A DNA stretch of 64,000 bases from Paraconiothyrium sp. Pb-2020 (Eukaryota > Ascomycota > Dothideomycetes > Pleosporales > Didymosphaeriaceae). The notes below the pieces were generated by a model. It was not told where the DNA came from, ran no database searches, and saw nothing but the letters and a program-made list of their open reading frames with translations. The DNA is taken from the NCBI GenBank assembly GCA_022419385.1, contig JAJUBI010000006.1, forward strand, positions 2,976,001 to 3,040,000, read 5' to 3'. The translations under genes were made by a program, and so were the position numbers. Of the stretch, positions 34,954 to 45,518 are shown one piece after another (position 1 is the first letter of the stretch; every line of letters begins with the position of its first letter).

Positions 34954-36297
34954 ATGAAGCTCGCCGGCCTTGGGCGACCCATCTGCTCGCGATGTCTCGC
35001 CGCACGCCAATTTTCACACACTGCGCGCAGACGCATCGTCAAGCCCATCACAGATCTCCCCGACCGCATAAAACCGTCCTTCCTTGAGCGCCCAGATGCT
35101 ACACTGCTCTCGTTACAATGGCCTTCTCCACCGCGAAACATTCTCATAACGAAGAAGAAGCGCACACCTGGCATCACAGAGTCACTCATAGAATATACCA
35201 CGCATCTCTCGTCCACCTATCCAGGCATCAACATCATACTCGAGCCAGAGTCCGCGTCAGAGATTCACGAAGTAGTGTCTTTCCCGGTATACACATACGA
35301 TCCCGCACCGCAGAATGGCGCACCCGCCCATCTTTCGGATAAAACCGACCTGATCTGCACCCTCGGCGGCGATGGCACCATACTACGCGCCAGCAGTCTG
35401 TTCTCGCACGCGACTGCTGTTCCGCCTGTATTGAGCTTTGCCATGGGCACACTCGGCTTCTTGGGAGAGTGGAAGTTTAGAGAATACAAGAGAGCATTTC
35501 GAGAAGTGTACATGAGCGGAGCAAGCGACGCCTACGCCAATCTGGATATCCCCGAAGCAAGTACGCCCTTCGCGGTTTCACCCTTACCAGATGACCCGCT
35601 TGACAAGCCGCTCTCATACGCAGATATCAGAGGCAAAGCCATGGGCTCCAACCGCACTGCGCGCGTCCTTCTCCGGAATCGCCTCAAAGTAGGCGTCTTT
35701 GGTCCAAACGGAACCCGCATCAACAGCTCTATGGACCAGGACACGTACGCCTTAAACGAGATCGTCGTGCATAGGGGCGCTTCTCCTCACCTGAAGATCG
35801 TAGATGTCTTCGTCGGTGGCCGCTTCCTCACCGAAGGCGTCGCCGACGGGATGATTATTTCTTCACCCACCGGATCTACAGCATATTCTCTCTCTAGCGG
35901 TGGCTCCATCGTGCACCCGCTCGTCCCCTCGCTCCTCCTTACGCCCATTTGCCCGCGTAGCCTGTCCTTTCGCCCGCTCGTGCTCCCCGCCAACACACCC
36001 ATCACCCTGCGCCTTGGCGAGAAAAACCGCGGCCGCGAAGTCGAGGTCTCCATAGACGGGAAGAGCATCACGGGTGGAATGGGCGTCGGCATGGAAGTCC
36101 GGGTACTGGGTGAACATGTCAAGACAGAGGCGGGTGAGTGGGTTGGTGGGGTGCCGAGTATCGTGAGGGGAACGGATGGCATTGGGATGGAGCTGAAAGA
36201 GGAGGATCATTGGGTGGGCGGGCTGAATGCGCTGTTGAAGTATAATTATCCGTTTGGGGATCAGGATACTTCGGAAGGTGGAGGGCGTGCATTATAA
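34954..36297 (+). CDS. POS5: NAD(H) kinase, mitochondrial (Pos5-like)
   Basis: Phosphorylates NAD(H) to NADP(H), supplying mitochondrial reductant. Single exon, 447 aa. The N-terminus (MKLAGLGRPICSRCLAARQFSHTARRRIVKP) is basic, without acidic residues, and fits a matrix presequence, so Pos5 is a better match than the cytosolic Utr1 type. The catalytic and NAD-binding signatures are LGGDGTILRASSLF (GGDG at 138-141), FAMGTLGFLGEWKF, ALNEIVVHRG and the NADK motif SSPTGSTAYSLSSGGSIVHP. Divergent from the acyltransferase gene. Confidence 0.94.
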   Translation: MKLAGLGRPICSRCLAARQFSHTARRRIVKPITDLPDRIKPSFLERPDATLLSLQWPSPPRNILITKKKRTPGITESLIEYTTHLSSTYPGINIILEPESASEIHEVVSFPVYTYDPAPQNGAPAHLSDKTDLICTLGGDGTILRASSLFSHATAVPPVLSFAMGTLGFLGEWKFREYKRAFREVYMSGASDAYANLDIPEASTPFAVSPLPDDPLDKPLSYADIRGKAMGSNRTARVLLRNRLKVGVFGPNGTRINSSMDQDTYALNEIVVHRGASPHLKIVDVFVGGRFLTEGVADGMIISSPTGSTAYSLSSGGSIVHPLVPSLLLTPICPRSLSFRPLVLPANTPITLRLGEKNRGREVEVSIDGKSITGGMGVGMEVRVLGEHVKTEAGEWVGGVPSIVRGTDGIGMELKEEDHWVGGLNALLKYNYPFGDQDTSEGGGRAL

Positions 36298-37601
36298 CCT
36301 CTACGATTGGGAGTGGAATTTGAGGAAGTTAGAGATGTTGTACGATATGGAGTGGAGAAGACACTATACCCCTGCTTTAGTGTATGATCATGGGAGTTTC
36401 TGATTGACTCGGGCCTGGAACAATCTCGGCGTGGGCAACCGAACACATGGTAAAAGCTAGGGCTGAGGAGATTTCCGCGGTTCGTCCCATACAAATTCTC
36501 TGCACACTAGACGAAAAGAATCTAGATATGCAAACATATCAGAGGAAAGGCTTGGAGTGCGCCAATGGTGTCCAATGCATTCCTACGGACAGCGTTCGCT
36601 TCAGCCGACGTTGCGCAAGAAAAGCAGTCCTATTATGATAACGCAATTGTGACAGACTTTAACACTCAATTTATTGTATGCTGGCCATGGGCTAGTTAGC
36701 GTCGTGCAAGTAAGTGAATTCTCATATTTTCAATAACCTTCGATCGCCCAAGTATCCAAGAAAATAATCGAGTAGTTCAAGTTATACGATTCCAAAGCAT
36801 TCCCCACTTAAATCACGACTTCAGCCCTTCAGCCCTACAGGTCCTGCTCAAACAGCAAACCCACTACCATGAGTCAAGCTCCGGACGAAAACCATAAACA
36901 CCACGCTCCACTGTACAGTAATGCTATGATGCGTGACGTCAGCGCCTTCAGATTAAAAATCACACCGGGTTTTCACAATCACCATGCCTATTCTGGCCGT
37001 GCAGCAAGGATCCTGGTGCAGGCTCAGGCTAGTTTTTGCTTGGCAGTCCCACGATGATTGGACAACGGGGATTACTAACGGAGCTTAGAGATTGATGTTC
37101 CCTCCGCTTTCTACGCACCGTCTCTTTGTTAATATGTCCGAGTTGAGGCACAACGAGACCAAGAAACCTAAAGCCTATGACCGAGTAACTGGATCACAGC
37201 GCGCGGCTTCCACTACGGAGCCAATGAGGTCGAATCGCTTAGGATAGGGCACCTCCACCTTTTGCGTGCAGGGGCATTACTAACGCAAAGGTTGCTTTGT
37301 GAGCCGGCTGCTTTTGCTTATAGTGCATACGCCTGCGGGAAGGGCACGGACGAAGATGGAGGCCATGGTACCTAGGAGTGTTGGTGTATGGCGCGGTGGT
37401 GAATACATAAGGGTAAGGGCTGTCGCAGGTCGTCGTCATTAAACCCATCCACCTACAGTTTACTGTCTCGAAAACGTGACCGGGCCTCGGCGACTAACTA
37501 CTCTCAACAAACCCTTTTTTGTTGCACACCTGTGTCTTTAGGTTGATTACGACGTGCTTTGCCTTGGGAAGGGCTCACTCAGATTCCAAGTCAACAACAC
37601 T
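36298..37601. other. intergenic, promoter side of the MFS transporter
   Basis: 1.3 kb between two plus-strand genes. Relatively AT-rich around 36650-36800. No gene that I can support. Confidence 0.5.
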
Positions 37602-39505
37602 ATGCAGGCACTTATTCGAGATGCGCCCTTTGGGCAAATGATCCGATGGATAAATCCTCGTCTACTACCTTACCCAGAAGAGCGCGACGACTTCGAACTT
37701 CCGGTGAGTAACCATAGCCGCTTTGAAGCAAGATTCTAATTGATTCGTCCCAGCCCGCCTATGTGCAGATGCAGCACGGAAAGAAACATGCACTACCCGC
37801 TTCAGTTAGAACACCCTCGGAACCCATATCAGAAGAGGGCCTACCAACCGAAGAGTTCTGCCCAGAAACCGAGAAATCAACTGAAGAGAAAGAGTCATCG
37901 GAAGACGAATCAGTTTCGGACCTCGAGAAGATCCAGACTGCACGGACAGCATACACCACACGCTCGCAGATCTCGCGTGTAGGCACACGGGAAGCGCTCT
38001 CCAAGTCAAACACCCGCGCAGACCTCGAGCAACAATTCTCGCTTGCGACTGTAGAACGTGGACCCTCACGACCGATCGAACCGGAAGTTCGCGATGACGG
38101 CACTATTCTCGTCGATTGGTATACCACCGATGACCCGGAAAATCCACAGAACTGGAGCTTCAGCAAGAAAGCACTAGTCTTGTCACAAATTCTCATATAC
38201 ACAATGGCTGTGTATATGGGTAGTGCGATCTATTCACCCTCAATCCCTGGTGTCATGGAACGCTTTGGCGTCAACCTAGAGACCGCATCGATGGGCCTTT
38301 CTATGTACGTTCTCGCATACGGTATTGGGCCCTTATTGTTCTCGCCGCTCAGCGAGATCCCGATCATTGGTCGCAACCCACCCTACATCATCTCGTATGC
38401 GATCTTCGTCATCCTACTAGTCCCGTCCTCTCTAGTCGACAACTTCGCGGGTCTGATCGTCCTCCGCTTCCTCCAAGGTTTCTTCGGCAGTCCCTGTCTC
38501 GCTACTGGTGGTGCAACGCTGCAAGACCTCTACAGCCTGATCAAACTCCCCTACGTGCTCAGTCTCTGGGCATTTTCAGCCACCTGCGGCCCCGCCCTTG
38601 GCCCCATCATAAGTGGATTCTCTGTCGCTGCAGAGAACTGGCACTGGTCGCAGTGGGAGATGCTTTGGATGCACGGCCCTGTTTTCCTGTCCCTCTTCTT
38701 CCTGCTCCCTGAGACCTCCTCCAACAACATCCTCCTCCGACGCGCCGCCCGGCTCCGCGCCCTCACCGGGGACCATCGCCTCAAGTCGCAATCTGAAATC
38801 GACCAAGCGAAGATGACTCCCCGCGAGGTTGCCATCGAAGCCCTCTGGCGTCCCTTTCAGCTCGTTCTGCTTGACCCTAGCATAGCCTTCACGGCTGTGT
38901 ACACAGCTTTGATCTATGGGATATTCTACAGCTTCTTTGAAGCGTTCCCGTTGGTTTATGAGGTCATGTATCACTTCAACCTCGGAGAAATGGGCCTGAC
39001 CTTCCTGTCCGTCACTGTCGGCGTCATCATCTCTATCGCTGCGTACTGGGCGTACATTTGGTACATCGTCGAGCCTGAGATTCGCGCTCATGGGCTCGGT
39101 GCACCAGAGCGAAGGCTTCTTCCCGCACTGGTTGTCACATGGTTCGTCCCAGCCGGCCTATTCATCTTTGGTTGGACCAGCGACCCTAAGATCCACTGGA
39201 TTGTAAGCTGCATCGGTATCGTCATCACGACGATTGGCATCTTCCTTATCATTCAATGCGTCTTTCTGTACCTGCCGCTCGTATACCCACAGTACGCGGC
39301 AAGTCTGTTTGCGGGTAACGACTTTATGCGCAGCGCGCTCGCGACTGGTGCTATTCACTTCAGCAGCCCGATGTTCAGGAATCTAGGCATTGGAAGGGGC
39401 ATTAGTCTCCTAGCGGGACTGACGGTTGGGTGCAGTGTGGGTGTGTACGTGCTGTTCTTGTTTGGGCACAAATTGCGCGCGCGATCGAGGTTTGCGGCGC
39501 AGTAA
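37602..39505 (+). CDS. MFS transporter, DHA1 drug/polyamine:H+ antiporter type
   Basis: Twelve-spanner exporter of the plasma membrane, likely for drugs, polyamines or secondary metabolites. Exons 37602-37703 and 37754-39505, phase 0, give 617 aa. The N-terminus MQALIRDAPFGQMIRW, then YPEERDDFELP, is typical of this fungal subfamily. A hydrophilic acidic Ser/Glu-rich stretch follows to about residue 140, then DPENPQNWSFSKKALVLSQI before the first membrane segment. MFS features include GIGPLLFSPLSEIPIIGRNPPYI and FLQGFFGSPCLATGGATLQDL. The 50-nt intron has GTGAGT and CCCAG. No biosynthetic genes flank it, so it is probably not part of a metabolite cluster. Substrate unknown. Confidence 0.93.
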
Positions 39506-40117
39506 GTAATGTAGTGCGACTTGTCCGATGATTTGGGATATGTGGCTTGATGGAAGCAGGAAAGCTACCTAGATATTATAGAGGGAGAGCATTGATGCAT
39601 TTACGGTTGTGGACGGGAATACCGCCACGAAAGCGAGGAGTTAGGGCGTTGAGCGGTACAATCTATGAGAAGCATGGATGGTAATAATAATAAATCTTTA
39701 CATGATCATACCTACCTTTGCCATTACTCGCGCCTTTTGGTTGTGGTCACTGTACATGCGTCGATCAAGCGATCAAGCAGATGTCTGCAAGATCCACGGC
39801 TCGGTACTGGGCACGCTTGAATACCAGCATGGCTAGTTGAATCTTCACTGAATCTGGAAATTAGGCTTGCTATCGACAAGACGAGGTTGGAGTCGCGATC
39901 TAGTCTCGTTACCGTGTGGCCAATCAAATCGCGAGCGCAAAGCCTCCGCGGGACGTCATCGCCGTTCGCGCGCCACATTTGTCATTCTGTTGGTCTCCAT
40001 GTCCTTGGTCCTAAACAGAAAATCATATGTGCCAATAACACTATTTCGGTTTTCCTATGTCCCATTTCCTTCACTTTCATTCTTCTTATTTGCAACTATA
40101 GAAGAGTCCTTTTCATC
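39506..40117. other. intergenic, 3' flank of MFS gene and promoter of PAF-acetylhydrolase-like gene
   Basis: About 610 nt, with a short TAA/AAT microsatellite near 39680. Nothing else seen. Confidence 0.5.
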
Positions 40118-41896
40118 ATGGGATTATTACAGAAGATGCTGCTCTTCGGCTCCGCGGGCGTGCTGTTTGTTGTGCTGGCTGTGAGCTTGTGGCCGGTTAC
40201 CTCGCCGCTGCCGCCATATACAGGACCCTATGAGGTGGGGCTATTGGATCTTGAGACGGAGGTTAGTGAGAGGAGAGTGGTGCATCCTGCAGTGCTAAAG
40301 GAGACTGGAGATAAGGCTTTTGAGGTATGTATACCTCCCTCTTCAACGAAACGAAGCATACAATGAGAAGAGCTCAAGTGCTGTTTTTGGTCCCGATCAA
40401 TACCATGGTTACAATTTCCCTCCGTTACATCTGCACAACACCTTTAATCTTGAACTGTCTCAAGATCTTCCCATTCCTTTCTGTCGGTGTCCCTCTGTAC
40501 CACACACCAACCCAATCCTTCAATTTTAGCCCAATGCTAACAACTCGCCAGCTCTCTACCCTCGCAATAACCCTCTATTATCCCTCCTCCCTTCCCCAAT
40601 TCTCCACTCGCCCTTGGGCCCGCCCTTGGCTTCCCCAACCCATCTCCCTCATTGGCACCGGCTACGCCCGTCTCATAGGGATTCACTCCCCACCTGTCCA
40701 ATCCATTGTAACCTTTTTCCTCTGGGCGTTTGGCTCCAACACCGTCATTCCAGGTGTCGTTGACGGCCCAGTATTGAACGCAAAGACCGTGGAAGGGTTA
40801 GGTGAGGTTATTACGGGTGTCGGGATGAAGGGCGAGAGCAAGGGCAAAGAGAGTATGGAGGAGGTTCTGGAACTGAGGAATGTAGATGTGAAAAGTGAGA
40901 AAGCGTTGGGAAGGAAAACATTGCCGATAGTAGTGTTTACGCATGGGATGGCTGGGATGTCGCAGAGTTATTCGAATTTGCTAGGGAGTATCGCTAGTCA
41001 TGGTTATGTTGTTGCGGCTGTGGAGCACAGAGACGGGAGTGGGCCTGGCACAGTCGTACACTATCCCGGCGGTGGGAAGCGATATGTGTGGCACCTCAAA
41101 CTGGAAGATTTGCAGTAGGTTTTCTCATTCATGAGAGTGGGTGCTTGAAGGCTGACTTTCTAGGTCTGAAAACCCTATAACCGACCTGGATCTGAAAGAA
41201 ATACAGCTGAACTTCCGCGAGGCCGAGATCATAGAGACCATCCGGCTTCTCGGTCGCCTCAGTAACGGCAAAGGCGCCAAGATTCGTAACCTCAAGCCCA
41301 AATCACCAGAGTCCGCACTTCCGGGCTTCGAAGATCGCCTAGACATGTCAGCTATCACAGTTGCAGGACACTCGTACGGTGCGACAGGAGCTCTACAAGC
41401 ATTGAAGAATGCACCAAATAAGGACATGCCGATTAACGGCGCTATCATGCTAGATCCAGGGAAGGGTTCCGGACCGTTAAACCATAACATCAAGTTGCCA
41501 ACACTGGTTATGCAGTCGGGAGAATGGACAGAAAAACTAACCAAATTCTACGACGAAGGCTGGCATTTCGATGTTGTGAAGAAGCTGGTCGAGAACACAA
41601 AGAAAGGGTGGTTCATGACGCTGGGCGGTTCGGCTCACCCGTCTTGTACCGACGCGCCATTGATCGTCCCGTGGATTATGAAGCTTGCAACGCATACTAC
41701 GCTTGATGGAAGAATCGCTTTGAGGGAATACATCTCAACATCAGTTGACTTCTTGGAGTACCTGAGGAACGGACAACAGAAAGGAATGTTGCAGAAAGAG
41801 GCCGGAAATCCGGCTGGTCCATTAGGGGAGGCGGAGAAGCGCATGAAGGTGAAGGGTGGTTTTGGAGCTGATTGGGAGATACACGTAGTTCCTTAA
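40118..41896 (+). CDS. platelet-activating-factor acetylhydrolase-like phospholipase A2 (alpha/beta hydrolase)
   Basis: Serine lipase of the PAF-AH/group VII PLA2 family, cleaving short or oxidised sn-2 acyl groups. Exons 40118-40324, 40552-41114 and 41164-41896 give 500 aa. One membrane segment at the N-terminus (MLLFGSAGVLFVVLAVSLW) acts as signal or anchor, followed by GPYEVGLLDLETEV. The oxyanion segment is PIVVFTHGMAGMSQSYSNLLG, and EHRDGSG follows. The nucleophile is S327 in GHSYGATGA. A late Asp and His (for example GSAHPSC) complete the triad. The first intron is long (227 nt); the second is 49 nt. Family clear, substrate unknown. Confidence 0.9.
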
Positions 41897-42093
41897 TCAT
41901 AAAACCACGGGATCGAAGATTCTGTCGTATACCATTAATTGGCGTACAGCCGCAACTTGTACCGTACAAACGTACTGTCTTGGAGTTCGCAGCATGCTTA
42001 AGCCTTCGGCCAGATACCATAATTCCTATTCCGTGAAGTGTCAGTGACTGGTTCTTGTGTGCCCAAGACTTTCTTGCGGGGTGTGATCTCACC

Positions 42094-42482
42094 TTAAGAA
42101 TCCAAAGAAATGTCGCGGATGCCCTCAAGGTCACGAAAATGCTCACGGAATTTCAGGCGACCATGCCCAACCGAGTTCGTGTTCACTAAGAAATATCCGG
42201 AGATATTCCAATTATTGCGCTCCAACCAAGGCATGAGCAAGAGTGATGTGGAATTCTCAAGATCATGGCTGTGGTAAGATATGTCAGTTTGAATTCCAAG
42301 ATACTGTTTCAGTTTGCGTACATTGGAGCGATAGCGCAAATGTGGACCTCATTAAGGTGAAGCCTTCGAAGTGTTGCCTGGTGTCTCTCGAGGAAACTTA
42401 TCAAGACAGGGGTCTCAATGTGCATGTTGTTTATGGCTAGGTAATGCAACTTCGAAAACATTATCGAACGATAGTCCAAGTC
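42094..42482 (-). pseudogene. decayed C-terminal remainder of the F-box gene
   Basis: Just past the TGA at 42483-42485 the same frame continues with DLDYRSIMFSKLHYLAINN and FLERHQATLRRLHLNEVHI, then meets a second stop about 180 nt later. In another frame from about 42339 to 42094 the text RKLKQYLGIQTDIS, then LLLMPWLERNNW and FRDLEGIRDISLDS, looks like the end of the same protein. This is best explained by loss-of-function changes (stops plus a frame change). No restored reading is offered. Confidence 0.55.
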
Positions 42483-43653
42483 TCAGAGAATCCCCAAGTA
42501 AGCGTCCTCATATAAAGGATCCCCACAATGAATGCCCAGATTCTTAAGGCTGGTCATGATCGGAAGGAGTTGGTACAACCACTCGAACCTATAACCATCA
42601 TGCGGATCGGTGGCGTCGCTCCCATGCGCATAATCGAATGTGGCCACATCCAGACCTTGAATACGGGACAAGTACTTCATCTCGGTAATCTGACTCATGG
42701 CAAATGTCTGAGATGGCGTAGCAGAAGGTGTAATTTGGCGAGAGTTGGGCGTTTTGGAGAACGACATATCGTACGGCACGCCTTTGAGATGCAGACTGCC
42801 GCTGAACGGGATCCCACTACGATGGATGGCTCCCAGTATGACACCAACGCCATGGGCTCCTATTGCTTTGAGCTCGCCCTCCACCTCAAATCGTGATTCG
42901 TAGCTATCCTGTTTTGGAGATACCCAAGATCGCATCGAAGCACAGAATGGCTTCATTCCAATATCATTGATAATCTTCTTCAGGCCCCAAACCAGTTGAT
43001 AATCAGGAATAGAGTCAGCCAACCAGATATCTTTGAGTGCCGGCAGATGCCGGAGAGCTTCAGCAAGTAGCTCAACATCCACGCCCTTTTTTCTAACGTA
43101 ATTGAGGTCGTGCTGGTAGTGGCCATAGATGCGGCGCCGGGCTCGACGAAGTTGTTTCTGAGGAGGCTTCATACCAGATGGCTTTGCATTACCGTGCTGC
43201 AGTTGTGTTATGGAGTCTCCATCCTGCCGGATATTGATCCGTCCTCCCCAGTCTTGAATCACGATTGGTTTGCCGGTCAAACACTGCTTCCCACGGTTTG
43301 GGAATGCCACCAAAACCAGTTGTATTCCCTTGACCGAAGGGCTGCTCTTTGGATCTTTTGCGATTTGAACCAGCCTCTCGAGGCCCTCTCTAGTGAGGGT
43401 AACAGTGGGGACCTCGAAATGATGATTGAAGAAGCCTATAGGACGAGAATATGTTTAGCTTGTGAAACTCGAATACTGCCGAGTGAGGCAACATACCGCG
43501 ATAAGTCTTTGCGTGAATTGTCCGCGAAGCCAATCTGAAGTTTTTTAATTCTTTCCCGTCGAGATATTCGCAGATAGACGTTATTGTTTCCGTTGGCAGG
43601 TTGCTGAGGAAGTCAGCGTCCCGCAAGGAAGGCGCCAGTGCCGGTCTATTCAT
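42483..43653 (-). CDS. F-box protein, C-terminally truncated by an in-frame stop
   Basis: Exons 43497-43653 and 42483-43435, joined across a 61-nt intron (GTATGT..CTATAG), give 369 aa starting MNRPALAPSLRDADF. An alternative ATG lies 17 codons upstream. Residues 15-50 form an F-box (LSNLPTETITSICEYLDGK, then ELKNFRLASRTIH), which would bind Skp1 in an SCF ligase. The rest resembles the fungal F-box proteins with a loose LRR-like second half (LKNLGIHCGDPLYEDAYLGIL). The frame stops at TGA 42483-42485, but downstream codons in the same frame keep the family style, so the protein is probably cut short. Could be a pseudogene. Confidence 0.7.
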
Positions 43654-44322
43654 GGCCTGTGATTGTTTGCCTGAAGTTACTCTCTGATGGGACGTGAGCG
43701 TCATATATATCAGAGCGGACTCGCCTCGCGCAATTGCTTACTTGAGTGTGCCCCTCAACAAAAAAAAAAATAGGTGAACAAAACTGTAGTCGAGCGGCGA
43801 CAAAACAAAAGAGCTCTAGATACAATGTTTGTAGGCACAGCTTAAGGTGCGCTCGGACCAACCCTACACGCTAGTTTTAGAAGTAGGGAAGGTGCGACTT
43901 ACAGAAGCAGCGAGCGCAAAGTTGCCGTTCGGGCCTTGACGCCAACCTTAGCGGATACACTTCAGCGTGGGATGCTCTGCTCGCATGTAATGGCCGAGAA
44001 ATCGGTTCAGTGGCTCCCATTGTATCAGTGCAGGTCGGCTCAGCCGGTGCCTTGGTGCGTTGCTACATGGATGTAAGGCTTTGGTTACACAACATCGGCA
44101 GCACGTATAGGAGGGTTACAGGTACTCGAGAGCATATCCAATTCATCATGTAAAATTTTCTTTAGGGTCTGCTCCTAGTAGACGTGTTGAGATATACCAA
44201 AGGACATTTGGTTTTGCTTCGATGGCAAATCGGGCACGCCGTACTCCCGTCGTGCCCGCCGAAACGTCCAACAAGAAAGCCATACTCCCGCTGTGAAGGC
44301 CATACTCCCGCTGTGAAGAAGG
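43654..44322. other. intergenic between tandem minus-strand F-box and ECM4-like genes
   Basis: About 670 nt. Contains an A-run near 43762 and, next to the ECM4-like stop codon, the tandem duplication listed separately. Confidence 0.5.
44279..44318. repeat. perfect 20-bp tandem duplication
   Basis: The 20-nt unit GCCATACTCCCGCTGTGAAG occurs twice head to tail (44279-44298, 44299-44318), five bases below the stop codon of the ECM4-like gene. A looser relative (GCCGTACTCCCGTCG) lies about 40 nt away. Confidence 0.85.
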
Positions 44323-45518
44323 TCAGAGCGGCATAATATTCGGCACGGGTCCAATGGGTACTATGCCATTTCCACCCGTGATAGACGAGTATCCTCGTTT
44401 GATCTAGACTGCTTAGTCGAATGCTGACTGACACGTCGTTACACTTACAACATCGAAGTTTGTGGTCCGTTTGAAAACGCCTCCCCCAGTTTTAGGACCT
44501 TCGCTCCAGTAAAGGCGTCGAAGCCATGTATGCAGACGCGGGTAGTCGGTTCGGATCATCTTGAGATTGCATTTGAACATGGTGTAGTATGCTACGTCGA
44601 AACGAATCAACGTGGTGTAGAGGCGAATATCGGCCTCAGTGATGTGATTACCGAACAGAAACGGCTGATGATTGGACTGCGAAAGGTGCTGCTCCAATCT
44701 ATCAAAAGCTCGAAATAGTCTTACAACATGCTCGTTGTATGCTGCTTGTGTCATCGCAAACCCGACCTTATAAACACCGTTGTTAATGTCATCGTATACC
44801 CAGGAATTGAGTTGATCAATGTCGTTCTTGAGACGGCTTGGGATCAGGGCGGAAGCACCCTTGCTTGCTTCGTGCCTCTCGGGAGGCAAAAATTGGTCAA
44901 AACCGTCGATGAGCATACGCATAATTTCACTGCTTTCGTTATTGACCACGGTGTCTGGGTCAAGTCAGCAGACAAGCTACTGAGCATTGCGCTGGTGCAA
45001 GTTGCGCTTTATCGAGAATTAATCCTCGTACAAGGAACTTACGATTCTTCTTGTCCCATAGCATCGGTATAGTAACCCTTCCCTTGTATTGGGAATCTGC
45101 CTTCAAGTAAAGCTCTTTCAACCATTTGAAACCATGGATCGGATCACGAGAAGGACCCCGGAAGCCGCTGAAAAACCAGCCATGCGTTGGATCTCGCGCG
45201 TCTACTTCAACCACTTGCACAATGTCTCCCAAGCCTTTCAAAGCGTGGACGATAAGGGCCCGGTGGCACCAAGGGCAGGTGTGGTTGATGTACAGAACAT
45301 ACCGATCCTTCTCAGCTGGAAACTGTTCCGAAGGGATAGATGAGCGGAATCGTGACATCCGCTGGAACCGGTCGTTGGCGTCAGCAAGATCTCCACACAA
45401 GGGAAGTAGAGTTGAAGGTTGCAATTGAAGCTATGGCGTAGGCGTTAGTGTCACCGTACCTCGGCAGGGAAAGGACAGGCATCGAGGACACTCTCGTACT
45501 TACCTTGGTAGCAGTCAT
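44323..45518 (-). CDS. ECM4: glutathionyl-hydroquinone reductase / omega-like glutathione S-transferase (Ecm4 family)
   Basis: Thiol transferase reducing glutathionyl-quinones and related conjugates. Exons 45504-45518, 45043-45430, 44449-44954 and 44323-44403 total 990 nt (329 aa). The first exon is 15 nt (MTATK) and is joined to LQLQPSTLLPLCGDLADANDRF. The active-site motif is CPWCHRALIVHALKGL; most Ecm4 proteins have CPWAHR, so the Ala-to-Cys change is notable and creates a CxxC. Further features are ESSEIMRML, SWVYDDINNGVYKVGFA, TEADIRLYTTLIRFDVAY and TDYPRLHTWLRRLYW. The C-terminus FDV-IKRGYSSITGGNGIVPIGPVPNIMPL fits the family after splicing. Confidence 0.88.

Noticed and set aside
37602..45518. 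possible metabolite cluster (MFS exporter, lipase, glutathione transferase)
   Set aside because: No backbone enzyme, P450 or pathway regulator nearby; the genes look unrelated.
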